Of a DNA stretch of 26,789 nucleotides, positions 7,545-14,942 are shown one piece after another (position 1 is the first letter of the stretch; each line of letters opens with the position of its first letter). Made by a program: the position numbers and the translations under genes. The notes under the pieces were generated by a model. The model had not been told where the DNA came from and ran no database searches. It was given only the letters and a program-made list of their open reading frames with translations. Source of the DNA: a virus; the IMG/VR virus record IMGVR_UViG_3300045999_011413, positions 1-26,789 of that record; one strand, 5' to 3'.

Positions 7545-8417
7545 TTATAGTCCGAAATCCAGACCCATAGCTACAAGGTCGCCCTTAGCAGCTTCTTCAA
7601 GGCTAGATGAGAAATTAGCAGTTGCAACTTCTTCAGCGCTAACAGAGAAGTCGGTGAACTGAGTAACATTGGCAATATTGCGAAGTAAGCTGTAAGCGAA
7701 CTCGGACATATTGAGTTGTTCTTGCAAATCACGCGCACCATTAGTTTGAGCAATACCGCTAAACTGAGCAACACGTTGGCGAGGGTCAGAGAAGTTACCG
7801 ATAAGAGCTTCCTTCATTGCAGGGGTGATAATACCGTCAACAACATCTTGGCTAATACGAGCGTTCAAATCAGTCAAAGCTTGAGAAAGATTAGCTTCAA
7901 ATTGAGCTTTGGCAAAGTTTGCATGTAAAGCTTCATTTTCTGCACGTACTCGTTGAATTTCATCGGCAACTGCACGATTAAAGTTAGCTTGAATTACGGG
8001 ATTATAAGCAGCCGCATAATCTGCGCCTTGTTGTGCCATAGCTGGTTCTTCTGCGCCTCCTTCAGCGCCTTCGGTTTCATATTGTGCTTCTAGAGCTTCG
8101 CGGTCAGCTTCTTCAACTCCGCTTGCAACTTCGATAATAGTTTGAATATCTTCGTCGTTAGCGTCAGGGAAAGCTCCAATCATTGCTTCGAGAATGTCAG
8201 CATCATCAACGATATTTTCACCGCTAATGTAGCCAGTTACGTCTTCTTCGCTCAAACCAGTAGCTTGAACGAGAGCTTGTACACCAGCATCAATGTCGCC
8301 TTCATATTGGGCTTCAATTAAGTCTAGAAGTAATTCGCCAAAAGCATTGGTAGGATTGAGTTCGGTCGCTCCTTCCATACCAGCGCCCTGAGCGCCTAAA
8401 TCTTGTTCTTCATCCAT
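7545..8417 (-). CDS. Scaffolding protein with five A-x-F motifs and one variant
   Basis: A 290-residue, very acidic protein (N-terminal 130 residues rich in Asp and Glu) followed by a helical, coiled-coil-like region (about 145-195: DEIQRVRAENEALHANFAKA). Size, acidity, coiled coil and the position two genes before the capsid gene fit a scaffold, which fills the prohead and is removed on maturation. The presumed protease motif appears as QANF (143-146), HANF (165-168), KAQF (170-173), VAQF (216-219) and TANF (266-269), plus MSEF (237-240). This gives a scaffold that would be cut into small pieces that could leave the head. The gene follows a strong hairpin that may limit read-through or protect mRNA. 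The weak ribosome-binding site (AAAAAAGAAAA) is unusual for an abundant protein. Confidence 0.75.
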   Translation of the reverse strand: MDEEQDLGAQGAGMEGATELNPTNAFGELLLDLIEAQYEGDIDAGVQALVQATGLSEEDVTGYISGENIVDDADILEAMIGAFPDANDEDIQTIIEVASGVEEADREALEAQYETEGAEGGAEEPAMAQQGADYAAAYNPVIQANFNRAVADEIQRVRAENEALHANFAKAQFEANLSQALTDLNARISQDVVDGIITPAMKEALIGNFSDPRQRVAQFSGIAQTNGARDLQEQLNMSEFAYSLLRNIANVTQFTDFSVSAEEVATANFSSSLEEAAKGDLVAMGLDFGL

Positions 8418-8447
8418 TTTTATTATTTTCTTTTTTAGGATTAAAAT

Positions 8448-8483
8448 AATAATGCCACACTAATTTCTCAGCATGGCATTATT
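8448..8483 (-). terminator. 16-base-pair hairpin with GAAA tetraloop between the 613-aa gene and scaffold gene
   Basis: AATAATGCCA pairs perfectly with TGGCATTATT; the enclosed TGCTGA and TTAGTG continue the helix with G-U and Watson-Crick pairs, leaving a GAAA loop. On the minus strand it is followed by ATTTTAA, a weak T tract. It may be a partial terminator or an RNA-processing/stability element that sets the level of the scaffold-capsid mRNA. Confidence 0.6.
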
Positions 8484-8520
8484 TATGGCTTTTTCCCGTA
8501 ACTGACGTAATGACTGACTA

Positions 8521-10362
8521 TTATTGAGTTTTATACTGCTCTTCTTCGAGGACTTTAGGTTTACGACTTGCTAACGCACCTAGAGCTAACAACCCACCTC
8601 CAGCGAGTAGCCCAGTACCAATAGCGGCGCGGTCAGCACCTTCGTTAGTATGTAAATAATCACCAATACCTTGTAGTGAGTTTGCTTTAGCTACTTTAGC
8701 TTTTGCCCCTTGAGCATTAGGTAGGATACTTAACGCTCGGTTTAATAGTCCTCCAGCTACTCCGCCTCTAGCATTACTGGCAGCATTTTTAAAAGTATTG
8801 CCCAAAGGGTCAGCAATGTATCTTCCTGCTTGCGTCAGTAAGCTAGGAGCGCTGATTGCATCACCAATTCTTCTCCCAATACCAAATTCAGCCTCAGACT
8901 TCAATCCGCGTTGTTGAAATACAGCAGACTTACGAACCGACTTACTAAAATACTTACCTACTGGCTTCCCAGATTCAATCATTGAGTTAATTTCTTTAAC
9001 ACCCATACTTGCAGGAACTTTAGGTTCTCTCAATTTCTTTTTCTGCATCTTACCCTTAAGAGTGGCTTCTAGGCTAACGACTCCAGTGTTATCTTGAGGA
9101 ATAAATGTGCTGCCTTTTTGAATTAGGCGCTGAATTGTAGCTGGGTCTTGGAAATTTGCCGATTTGCGAATTGTTTTTTCAAATCCAGTAGTAGTTTTAA
9201 TACCTTGTCTAATGTCTTGTCCCACTTCTTTAATGTCCTTGTTTAAATAATTTTTTATTCTTGACCAACGAGAAGGTTGTGAAATTTCTTGAGTTTGTGG
9301 TGGTCTATTTTCGTATGCCTTCCACTTAGGGGCTTGGGCATCTGCTCTAGCTTGTTGTACAGATTTATCTGGTGCAGGAGGTGCAACATTATTTTTAACT
9401 GCTACATCTGCATTATTAAGTATTTTTGTATCTTGATACTTATTATATCCATAGCCAGCCGCAGCACCTAATCCTCCGCCAATCGCAGTCTTACCTACAA
9501 TCTTACCAAGGCGACCACCAATATCAGTATTCTCACGTTCTCTATCAGATTCACCAATACCAAGTCCCGAAGCCAAACCTAAACCAGCACCAATTTTAGC
9601 CCCTAGATTGACGTTAGGATGTAGGTTCAAGTTAGGCAGTGCAAAGTTAGCACTCTTTCTAATTTTCTTATTCATGTTTGTAGTTGTAGGTTGTGCTTGT
9701 GGTTGAGGTCGGTCGCCAAATAGATGACCAGCAGTTCTACTACCCACGTATCCGATGCCAGCACCAATACCAGCGCGAATAGTAGAAGACTTTAACATAC
9801 TACCAGCGCGACCAAGTTTGGAGTTGAAAGAGTCATAGTCGCGTAACCGATTAGCACGTTCTTCAGGGTCAGATATATACTCAATTTCTTTTCTACCTTC
9901 CCAGTATTTCTTATCTGCATCTTGGTATCCAGACAACGCTCCAGCAGCAGCACCTGTTTTAGCTAATAAGCCATGAATGGGATTACCGCCAAAATCTGCT
10001 TTGCCGAAACTACTATCTACCCAGTTTCTAGCTAAACCATAACCAGCAGCTCCGCCTAATGCGCCTAATGCTATTTTTCCACCAGATTCGGTAGTTTCGC
10101 GCCTATACTTTAAATAATCCTTTCTATCATCATAATCACGACGAAGTTTTGTAAGTGTGGCAGTTCTTTCTGTTGGGTCTTGAATAGCCGAAGCTTCTCG
10201 AATATTATTTTGGTAATCTAAATCTGTGGACATACCATCATATTTAGCGTCACGGTCAAGTTTACGCTTAAGAAGACCTTCCCCAGCTTTCACTGTAAGA
10301 TAACCTCCCCCAATAGCTCCACCTGCGCCTAAAGCGTCTTCAAAAGCGTTAAAGTTAGCCAC
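8521..10362 (-). CDS. Glycine-rich putative head polyprotein (internal/ejection proteins), 613 aa
   Basis: A modular protein with many glycine-zipper hydrophobic stretches: about 10-24, 96-112, 134-146, 196-212, 254-270, 291-307 and 579-599. The last (TGLLAGGGLLALGALA) is a plain membrane segment. Three copies of [VI]-R-K-S-A-[N/V]-F lie between modules: SANF 237-240, SANF 401-404, SAVF 479-482, with AEF at 491-493. Two copies of an I-x-D-P-x-E-R-x-x-x-L motif (60-70 and 163-173) recur in the neighbouring 488-aa protein, as does an APxP...PKWxxY segment (around 327-350). I infer a packaged polyprotein cut by the prohead protease into membrane-active peptides, possibly for DNA ejection. It overlaps its upstream neighbour by one base. 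A tail-tape-like or membrane-channel role is less likely. No known family is recognised. Confidence 0.65.
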   Translation of the reverse strand: MANFNAFEDALGAGGAIGGGYLTVKAGEGLLKRKLDRDAKYDGMSTDLDYQNNIREASAIQDPTERTATLTKLRRDYDDRKDYLKYRRETTESGGKIALGALGGAAGYGLARNWVDSSFGKADFGGNPIHGLLAKTGAAAGALSGYQDADKKYWEGRKEIEYISDPEERANRLRDYDSFNSKLGRAGSMLKSSTIRAGIGAGIGYVGSRTAGHLFGDRPQPQAQPTTTNMNKKIRKSANFALPNLNLHPNVNLGAKIGAGLGLASGLGIGESDRERENTDIGGRLGKIVGKTAIGGGLGAAAGYGYNKYQDTKILNNADVAVKNNVAPPAPDKSVQQARADAQAPKWKAYENRPPQTQEISQPSRWSRIKNYLNKDIKEVGQDIRQGIKTTTGFEKTIRKSANFQDPATIQRLIQKGSTFIPQDNTGVVSLEATLKGKMQKKKLREPKVPASMGVKEINSMIESGKPVGKYFSKSVRKSAVFQQRGLKSEAEFGIGRRIGDAISAPSLLTQAGRYIADPLGNTFKNAASNARGGVAGGLLNRALSILPNAQGAKAKVAKANSLQGIGDYLHTNEGADRAAIGTGLLAGGGLLALGALASRKPKVLEEEQYKTQ

Positions 10363-10979
10363 TAATTACCACCACCAAACCATCTACTAGGGTTAAGACC
10401 TAAATCATTTGCGACCTGAGAAGCTTCTGAGGGACTAGGATTGTAGCCACCAAACACTTCAGGTACTCTTCCATTAGCTACTTTATCATAGGCAAGTTTC
10501 TTAGCTAAAGCTTTTGCATTAAGCTCTTCAGAAGTCAACCCTTGTGTAATCCCACTTCCTAAAGTATCGTAAGGTTTAACATAGTCATCGGGCTTTAAGA
10601 ATGCTTTACGAATGGAAGAGCCAGCAGCACCGTAACGTTCATTAGCTGAGCGTAATGCAGACTCAGGAGATACATAGCCTCTTTTTAGGTTTTCTAGCCC
10701 TGAAAAGCGTAAAAATCGAGAAGCTGACTCAGGAATATCAGATAAAACTCCACGTTCACCATTTTCATTCAACAACGCATCATACCCAACCTTACCGCCT
10801 AAACCCACAGCAGCCGCACCACCCAAAGCTAAGCTAGGTCTAACGCCTCTGCGTCTAGGTCTTTGTTCTTGTGTGGCTTCCTCTTCTTGTTGCTGCAAAG
10901 CAAATTGTGCAATAGCTCTGTTGTAAGAACGTACAAATTGAGCATAGGTAGAGTTGTGATTGCGATAATATTTAGTCAT
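10362..10979 (-). CDS. Putative internal head protein with two AQF motifs
   Basis: A 205-residue protein starting MTKYYRNHNSTYAQFVRSYN. AQF occurs at 13-15 and 24-26, so an N-terminal piece would be trimmed by the presumed protease. A run of acidic/Gln residues and RPRRRGVR leads into a glycine-zipper hydrophobic segment at about 48-66 (PSLALGGAAAVGLGGKVG). The rest is hydrophilic and ends RWFGGGN. The layout (trimmed leader, basic stretch, glycine-rich membrane helix, soluble tail) repeats the modules of the two larger neighbours. It abuts the 613-aa gene with a one-base overlap and follows the 488-aa gene after 24 bases. I recognise no family; a membrane-interacting internal virion protein is the inference. 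Confidence 0.6.
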   Translation of the reverse strand: MTKYYRNHNSTYAQFVRSYNRAIAQFALQQQEEEATQEQRPRRRGVRPSLALGGAAAVGLGGKVGYDALLNENGERGVLSDIPESASRFLRFSGLENLKRGYVSPESALRSANERYGAAGSSIRKAFLKPDDYVKPYDTLGSGITQGLTSEELNAKALAKKLAYDKVANGRVPEVFGGYNPSPSEASQVANDLGLNPSRWFGGGN

Positions 10980-11003
10980 GTTTTTATTTTTAGTATACCT
11001 TAT

Positions 11004-12470
11004 TTATTTGTTGTCAAAATTGACTTTTTTCAACCCTATCCCTAGAGCAGTTTTGTAATCACCACTGAGAGCAGAATCAACCAACTGAGCGCGTGAGCTA
11101 TCATCAATTAATTGACCTCTGGCTTTAGAGAGCAAACCAGCGCGTAACTCAGGGTCTTGAATGCGGTCAAGAGCAGCTAATTTCTCAGCTTCTAGTACTT
11201 CATCTTTTTTCTGGGCTTCTTTTTTTCTGCGATACAATCCGTAGCCAGCACCAACAATACTGATAGCTGGCACTAGAAAGAAATTGGCGCTTTGTTTGGG
11301 GTTGCTGTAGGCGGCTTGGGTGCGGTAGTTAGTCCACTTAGGTTTGTCGCGCTTCCCCTTTTCTGCTTCGGGTGCAGGGGCAATTAGAGGATGTGCCAAA
11401 GTATCTGGAACTACATTAGATAGCCCTAAAGCAGTAGGTACATTAGTAATTACATTGTCCACATTGTATTGAAGACTGTTATAGTAGTCGAGTGCTGCGG
11501 CTCGTTCTGCTTTGTCTTTGATTTTGTTTATTTTGAGTGCGTCTTCGTTACGTTTTTTGTTCAATCCTGCTAAAAGACCATATCCTCCAACACCAATTGC
11601 AGCAGCCTTTTTCCAATCAAGACTAGGTTTTGGCTTGCTTCCAAACATAAACTCAGCTTGCTTGTTTGGTGCATTAAAATAGTTATAACCTAACTGTGGT
11701 TGCAACTCATTTGATTCAGGTTTTTGATTTGCTTTCAGCTTTTTTTGCTCAAAGTCAAATTTTCGTTCCTCTAGTTCAAGACGATTCTTTTCTGCTTGCT
11801 GTGCTTGTAAACTATCTGGGTCGATGCCTCGTTGTTCTCTGATTAGATTGCGACGAGCAATAATTTCGGCTACTTTGTCACGATGCCCCTGAGCTTGAGC
11901 TTGTTTCTCTTTTTCTGCTTCTTTGTTTTTGTGGTTAGCGTACAAAAAACCACCTGCTGCAATTGGTGCAAAGGTTAGAGCAGCTAATGTGCCGCGAAGT
12001 TCATTTGCATCCATGTTTCTACCAATAAGACCTCTAGCAGTAGGATTGACCACTTTATCTCGAATCGTAGTACCCACAGCTTTAAAAGCAGGTGTGATGT
12101 AAGGTATCTCAAAACCTTTACCTCCAGATTGCCTTCCGCCATATTTTTCATACAACGCATCTTTTTCATCTGCCGCAACTTTAGCTTTTTTGGCGGTTAC
12201 TTCCGCGCCCTTAGCCGTACCACGCTCTGTATCAGTAAGGGGAGGAACTTTAGGTGGCTCAGAAGCTCTTCTTTCTCGTTCACGTTCTATTTTGGCACGT
12301 TCTTTCATCACAGCTTCTTCATTCATTTGCTGTTGACGAGATTTTCCACCTAACTTTCCATTAGCAGGCTGGCGAGAGGTTCTTCTTGTTTCTCCCCACA
12401 TAACTCTACCGTCTCTAGTTTGACCTGTAAATTTTTGTTGGGGTGCGAAATTTGCACTCTTCTTTAGCAT
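11004..12470 (-). CDS. Putative head polyprotein with three membrane-type modules, 488 aa
   Basis: Three modules are separated by the presumed protease motif: SANF at 5-8, QAEF at 271-274 and SANF at 394-397. Cutting there would give pieces of about 266, 123 and 91 residues. Each piece has a hydrophobic glycine-rich helix: about 161-177 (LAALTFAPIAAGGFLY), 289-303 (AAAIGVGGYGLLAGL) and 397-413 (FFLVPAISIVGAGYGLY), each followed by a basic stretch. Pieces two and three then carry I-x-D-[KP]-x-x-R-A-x-x-L (317-327 and 437-447), as in the 613-aa protein. Piece one has a long charged coiled coil (about 50-110 and 180-250). The gene overlaps the protease stop by seven bases, which suggests coupled synthesis with its presumed processing enzyme. 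Function inferred: packaged, processed membrane-active proteins. Confidence 0.65.
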   Translation of the reverse strand: MLKKSANFAPQQKFTGQTRDGRVMWGETRRTSRQPANGKLGGKSRQQQMNEEAVMKERAKIERERERRASEPPKVPPLTDTERGTAKGAEVTAKKAKVAADEKDALYEKYGGRQSGGKGFEIPYITPAFKAVGTTIRDKVVNPTARGLIGRNMDANELRGTLAALTFAPIAAGGFLYANHKNKEAEKEKQAQAQGHRDKVAEIIARRNLIREQRGIDPDSLQAQQAEKNRLELEERKFDFEQKKLKANQKPESNELQPQLGYNYFNAPNKQAEFMFGSKPKPSLDWKKAAAIGVGGYGLLAGLNKKRNEDALKINKIKDKAERAAALDYYNSLQYNVDNVITNVPTALGLSNVVPDTLAHPLIAPAPEAEKGKRDKPKWTNYRTQAAYSNPKQSANFFLVPAISIVGAGYGLYRRKKEAQKKDEVLEAEKLAALDRIQDPELRAGLLSKARGQLIDDSSRAQLVDSALSGDYKTALGIGLKKVNFDNK

Positions 12471-13480
12471 TTAGCTGCGCCTCGTACATACTTCTTGGCG
12501 GTGCTAATCGACAAGTTGAACTGAGCCAACTTATTGTTGCCACGCTTATACGTGGTTTGTTGCTGTAGCTGTGGAATTGTCATACCACTCTCAGCACCTC
12601 CTTGTAGTTGTGCCTGAGTCTGTGCTGCTTGGTCTTGTGGGGTTTGTACACCAGCTTGTGCTTGTTGATTCATTTGCTGCATCAACTGGGTCAGACCGAG
12701 TAGTTCGATAATTTTGACGCTGAATCCATTCAACTGAGAGTAAATCAGTTGCAACAAAACTTCAGGGCTATCAATGTTAATCGCATCGTTGTCATAGGCA
12801 TTCTTGAGTAGGAGCCACAGTTTCTGGCAAATTTCATTGTATTCGTCTTGAAGGTCGTCAATCGCTTGGTCGCTAGCATCAAGCTCGTCCCAAGTAACTG
12901 CGTTGCCGCTATCAGGGATGCCTGAGAAATTAGCGGTCATTGCTTTGCTCACTTTCTTATGAAAAAGACCCATGTTAGGGATAGCAGGAATAGGTACAAG
13001 AGACAATTCCATAATTCGGTGTTCGTTAGGGTCGAGGTTAAGCCCCATAGATACTGATTTGACACCCGACTTAAGTGCTTCGACTCCTTTGGCTGCTGCA
13101 ACTTTGACCCCTGATAAAAACATTCCAAGCTTTCCTACAAGGTGCTTGCTATTTGGATTAGGCAAATCTGCCTCGGTAATAACTTTAGTAAAAGCTCTTC
13201 CATTAATGCTTCCAATGGTATTTGGAATATCTTTTTTGTGGTCAGCGCAAACAGGTACAACTGTGCCGCTATCGATGGCTCGGTTAGTATGCTCGACAAT
13301 TGTATTTAGGCGCTCAGCACTAAATTCATGTTCGATATCAGTGCTATCGGTAAACTTGCCCTCTGTAGCTACAAGGGCGGTATACTCTTCCTTGAGTGGA
13401 CTGCCAGACACCAACACCTGCCCCAACTCGAAGTTGGCTGATGCTGGAGCTTTAAAATATGCGATGTTGGTCTTTTTCAT
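12464..13480 (-). CDS. Prohead maturation protease (S78/HK97-type) with C-terminal scaffold-like extension
   Basis: A 338-residue protease expected to process head proteins inside the prohead. Catalytic-type residues are visible: His81 in CADHKK, Ser144 in KSVSMGL, and the family hallmark ELSLVPIPAIP at 158-168. The A-x-F motif occurs at SANF 14-17, TANF 182-185 and LAQF 318-321. Cutting at the first two would release residues 18-185, a normal size for an S78 catalytic domain, from a leader and a long C-terminal tail. The tail (about 200-317) is helical and Gln-rich and looks like an internal scaffold segment, as in Mu gpI. The gene follows the endolysin after a 40-base A+T-rich gap and overlaps the 488-aa gene. 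The family is well supported; the cleavage specificity is inferred from the motif pattern. Confidence 0.88.
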   Translation of the reverse strand: MKKTNIAYFKAPASANFELGQVLVSGSPLKEEYTALVATEGKFTDSTDIEHEFSAERLNTIVEHTNRAIDSGTVVPVCADHKKDIPNTIGSINGRAFTKVITEADLPNPNSKHLVGKLGMFLSGVKVAAAKGVEALKSGVKSVSMGLNLDPNEHRIMELSLVPIPAIPNMGLFHKKVSKAMTANFSGIPDSGNAVTWDELDASDQAIDDLQDEYNEICQKLWLLLKNAYDNDAINIDSPEVLLQLIYSQLNGFSVKIIELLGLTQLMQQMNQQAQAGVQTPQDQAAQTQAQLQGGAESGMTIPQLQQQTTYKRGNNKLAQFNLSISTAKKYVRGAAKC

Positions 13481-13520
13481 GAAACGTTAAATTGTATATT
13501 GACTATAATATCATTGTATG

Positions 13521-14273
13521 CTAAATGCCAAAAGCTGCCTTGGCTCGGACTAGGTAAGCCCATCGGTCGGACTCTCCGTTTGTTCCGCCATTGATAGTAC
13601 GCATGATTCTGTCAAAGTTATCTTGGTCAGCAAGAGCATTCAAATTTCTCGAAGACCAAAACCACCCTGCACTACTACAAGCCAGTTCAGGTTCAGCAAC
13701 TAGTTCGGGATAAGCTTCGAGGTCGTAAATTTTAAGGTACTGGCTAAACTCACGATAGTTGGCTCTGCCAGTTAATTGAATAAGCCCACGACCCTTGAAC
13801 TTCCTGCCGTCACCTTCATACACATTCCCCAAATCTTCGCGCCATTCATAGTCTGCTCCGCTTGCATACTCTTCAGTCGTATTAAAGCCGTCACTTTCAT
13901 GAGCTACTTGAGCTAAGAAATGACAAATGCGTAAAGGAGTATTGATTTCATATTTGTGAAGTGTTTGATTAAGAGCTTCAATTAAGTTGTCAAGTTTACT
14001 GTAATCAGCGTAAATTGCAATTGAATAAAGCTGTTCTTTTGTCAGTAGCTCAGGAACTTCTTTAAAGTCAGGTACACTTGCATGACCTTTCCACAAATAG
14101 ATGAATTGATTAGGGACAACTTCTAGCTTGTAGTGGTCATCTACTAAAGAGCAAGAAAGTAAACCATAAATCTCTTGCCCCTTATTCAATCTCAACTTTT
14201 CGTCATCGGGCAACTCTGTAGACTGTACTGTACTAAGTTTTGCCCAAGTTGTATTGGTGATAATTGCTTCCAT
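13521..14273 (-). CDS. Endolysin: SH3-like wall-binding domain plus GH19 chitinase-like hydrolase
   Basis: A 250-residue lysis enzyme that would cleave peptidoglycan sugar chains. Residues about 5-65 (NTTWAKLSTVQSTELPDDEK, then LEVVPNQFIYLWKGH) form a small beta, SH3-like domain of a kind I associate with cyanobacterial GH19 enzymes. Residues about 85-250 are GH19: HESDGF at 125-130 with the probable acid Glu126, EEYASG at 134-139 with the second carboxylate, GDGRKFKGRGLIQLTGR at 154-170, and INGG near the end. There is no signal peptide, so export would rely on the holin encoded five bases upstream. It lies inside the head gene block rather than at the end of the late operon. The assignment is strong. 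Confidence 0.92.
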   Translation of the reverse strand: MEAIITNTTWAKLSTVQSTELPDDEKLRLNKGQEIYGLLSCSLVDDHYKLEVVPNQFIYLWKGHASVPDFKEVPELLTKEQLYSIAIYADYSKLDNLIEALNQTLHKYEINTPLRICHFLAQVAHESDGFNTTEEYASGADYEWREDLGNVYEGDGRKFKGRGLIQLTGRANYREFSQYLKIYDLEAYPELVAEPELACSSAGWFWSSRNLNALADQDNFDRIMRTINGGTNGESDRWAYLVRAKAAFGI

Positions 14274-14278
14274 AATAA

Positions 14279-14659
14279 TTACTTCAACTTCAGCAGATTC
14301 AAAGGGTTTTTCAACACCGATTCAACTTTTGCCACTGTATCATCAGCCTTACTAGCAATTTCGCTAACTTGCTCAGTAACTTCTTTTACGGGAGCCAGCA
14401 CAGTAGACTGTTCTGCATCTTCAGGATTACGCCCAAGAGGAAACCACTTTGGAGTGTAAACGTTCTTTTCCTTGTCAATTTTGTCTGCGGCAACTCCAAT
14501 TGCACCAAATAAAGTAATTATCAAGTTAAAGTACTTTTCAAATGTACCCCCATTCTTGGAGATGTCCACAATACTAGGTTGTGCAGCGCTTAACACTACA
14601 ATAATTAGTGATATAAATGTATTGGAAGAAAATAAATTTGTAGGTTTTTGCTCGACCAT
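14279..14659 (-). CDS. Putative holin (two membrane segments)
   Basis: A 126-residue protein with two hydrophobic helices, about 13-31 (NTFISLIIVVLSAAQPSIV) and 42-58 (KYFNLIITLFGAIGVAA), then a charged, helical C-terminus (KEVTEQVSEIASKADD). This is a class II-like holin layout with an unusually long soluble tail. The gene ends five bases before the endolysin start, the usual lysis cassette. Its start lies 40 bases from a divergently transcribed XRE regulator, which suggests that lysis may be under local control. Holins vary greatly in sequence, so the call rests on topology and context. Confidence 0.75.
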   Translation of the reverse strand: MVEQKPTNLFSSNTFISLIIVVLSAAQPSIVDISKNGGTFEKYFNLIITLFGAIGVAADKIDKEKNVYTPKWFPLGRNPEDAEQSTVLAPVKEVTEQVSEIASKADDTVAKVESVLKNPLNLLKLK

Positions 14660-14699
14660 AATGAATACGCTATTATAGGTATATAGTCTTTATTTTATC
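14660..14699. promoter_or_regulatory. Divergent control region between XRE regulator and holin genes
   Basis: This 40-base A+T-rich gap must hold start signals for both directions. CTATTATAGGTATATAG is an imperfect inverted repeat (CTAT...ATAG) that overlaps -10-like sequences on both strands and could be an operator for the adjacent XRE protein. No experiment-like evidence is possible from sequence. Confidence 0.35.
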
Positions 14700-14942
14700 A
14701 TGGACAATAAATCACTCTTCAATCGGCAAGTAGGGGAAAAACTACGCAGTCTACGCAAGGCTAAGAATAAGTCTCAAGCTAGTGTTGGGGCTGATTTTTC
14801 ATTTAGTCAAGATGTTGTTAGCGAAATTGAACGTGGTAAAAGAGCTTTGGACGCTTTTGAATTAGCAAGTTTTAGCACTTATTACGAAAAACCAATTACG
14901 TTTTTCTATATGAACTCGCCTCTACCACCTAAAAATTCTTAA
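14700..14942 (+). CDS. XRE-family helix-turn-helix regulator
   Basis: An 80-residue protein that is a single XRE/Cro-type DNA-binding domain: EKLRSLRKAKNKSQ (13-26), the recognition region SFSQDVVSEIERGKRALDAF (about 34-53) and a terminal FELASFSTYYEKPITFF that is typical of small repressors. It has no partner or ligand domain. It is on the plus strand inside a minus-strand late region, divergent from the holin gene and overlapping the next head gene tail-to-tail by 14 bases. Transcription from either side would run antisense to the other. A local control of lysis or of the late operon is plausible, but no target is proven. Confidence 0.85.
   Translation: MDNKSLFNRQVGEKLRSLRKAKNKSQASVGADFSFSQDVVSEIERGKRALDAFELASFSTYYEKPITFFYMNSPLPPKNS

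Noticed and set aside
12972-13490. Plus-strand open frame opposite the protease gene
   Set aside because: It covers the catalytic motifs in antisense and shows no domain or ribosome-binding site.
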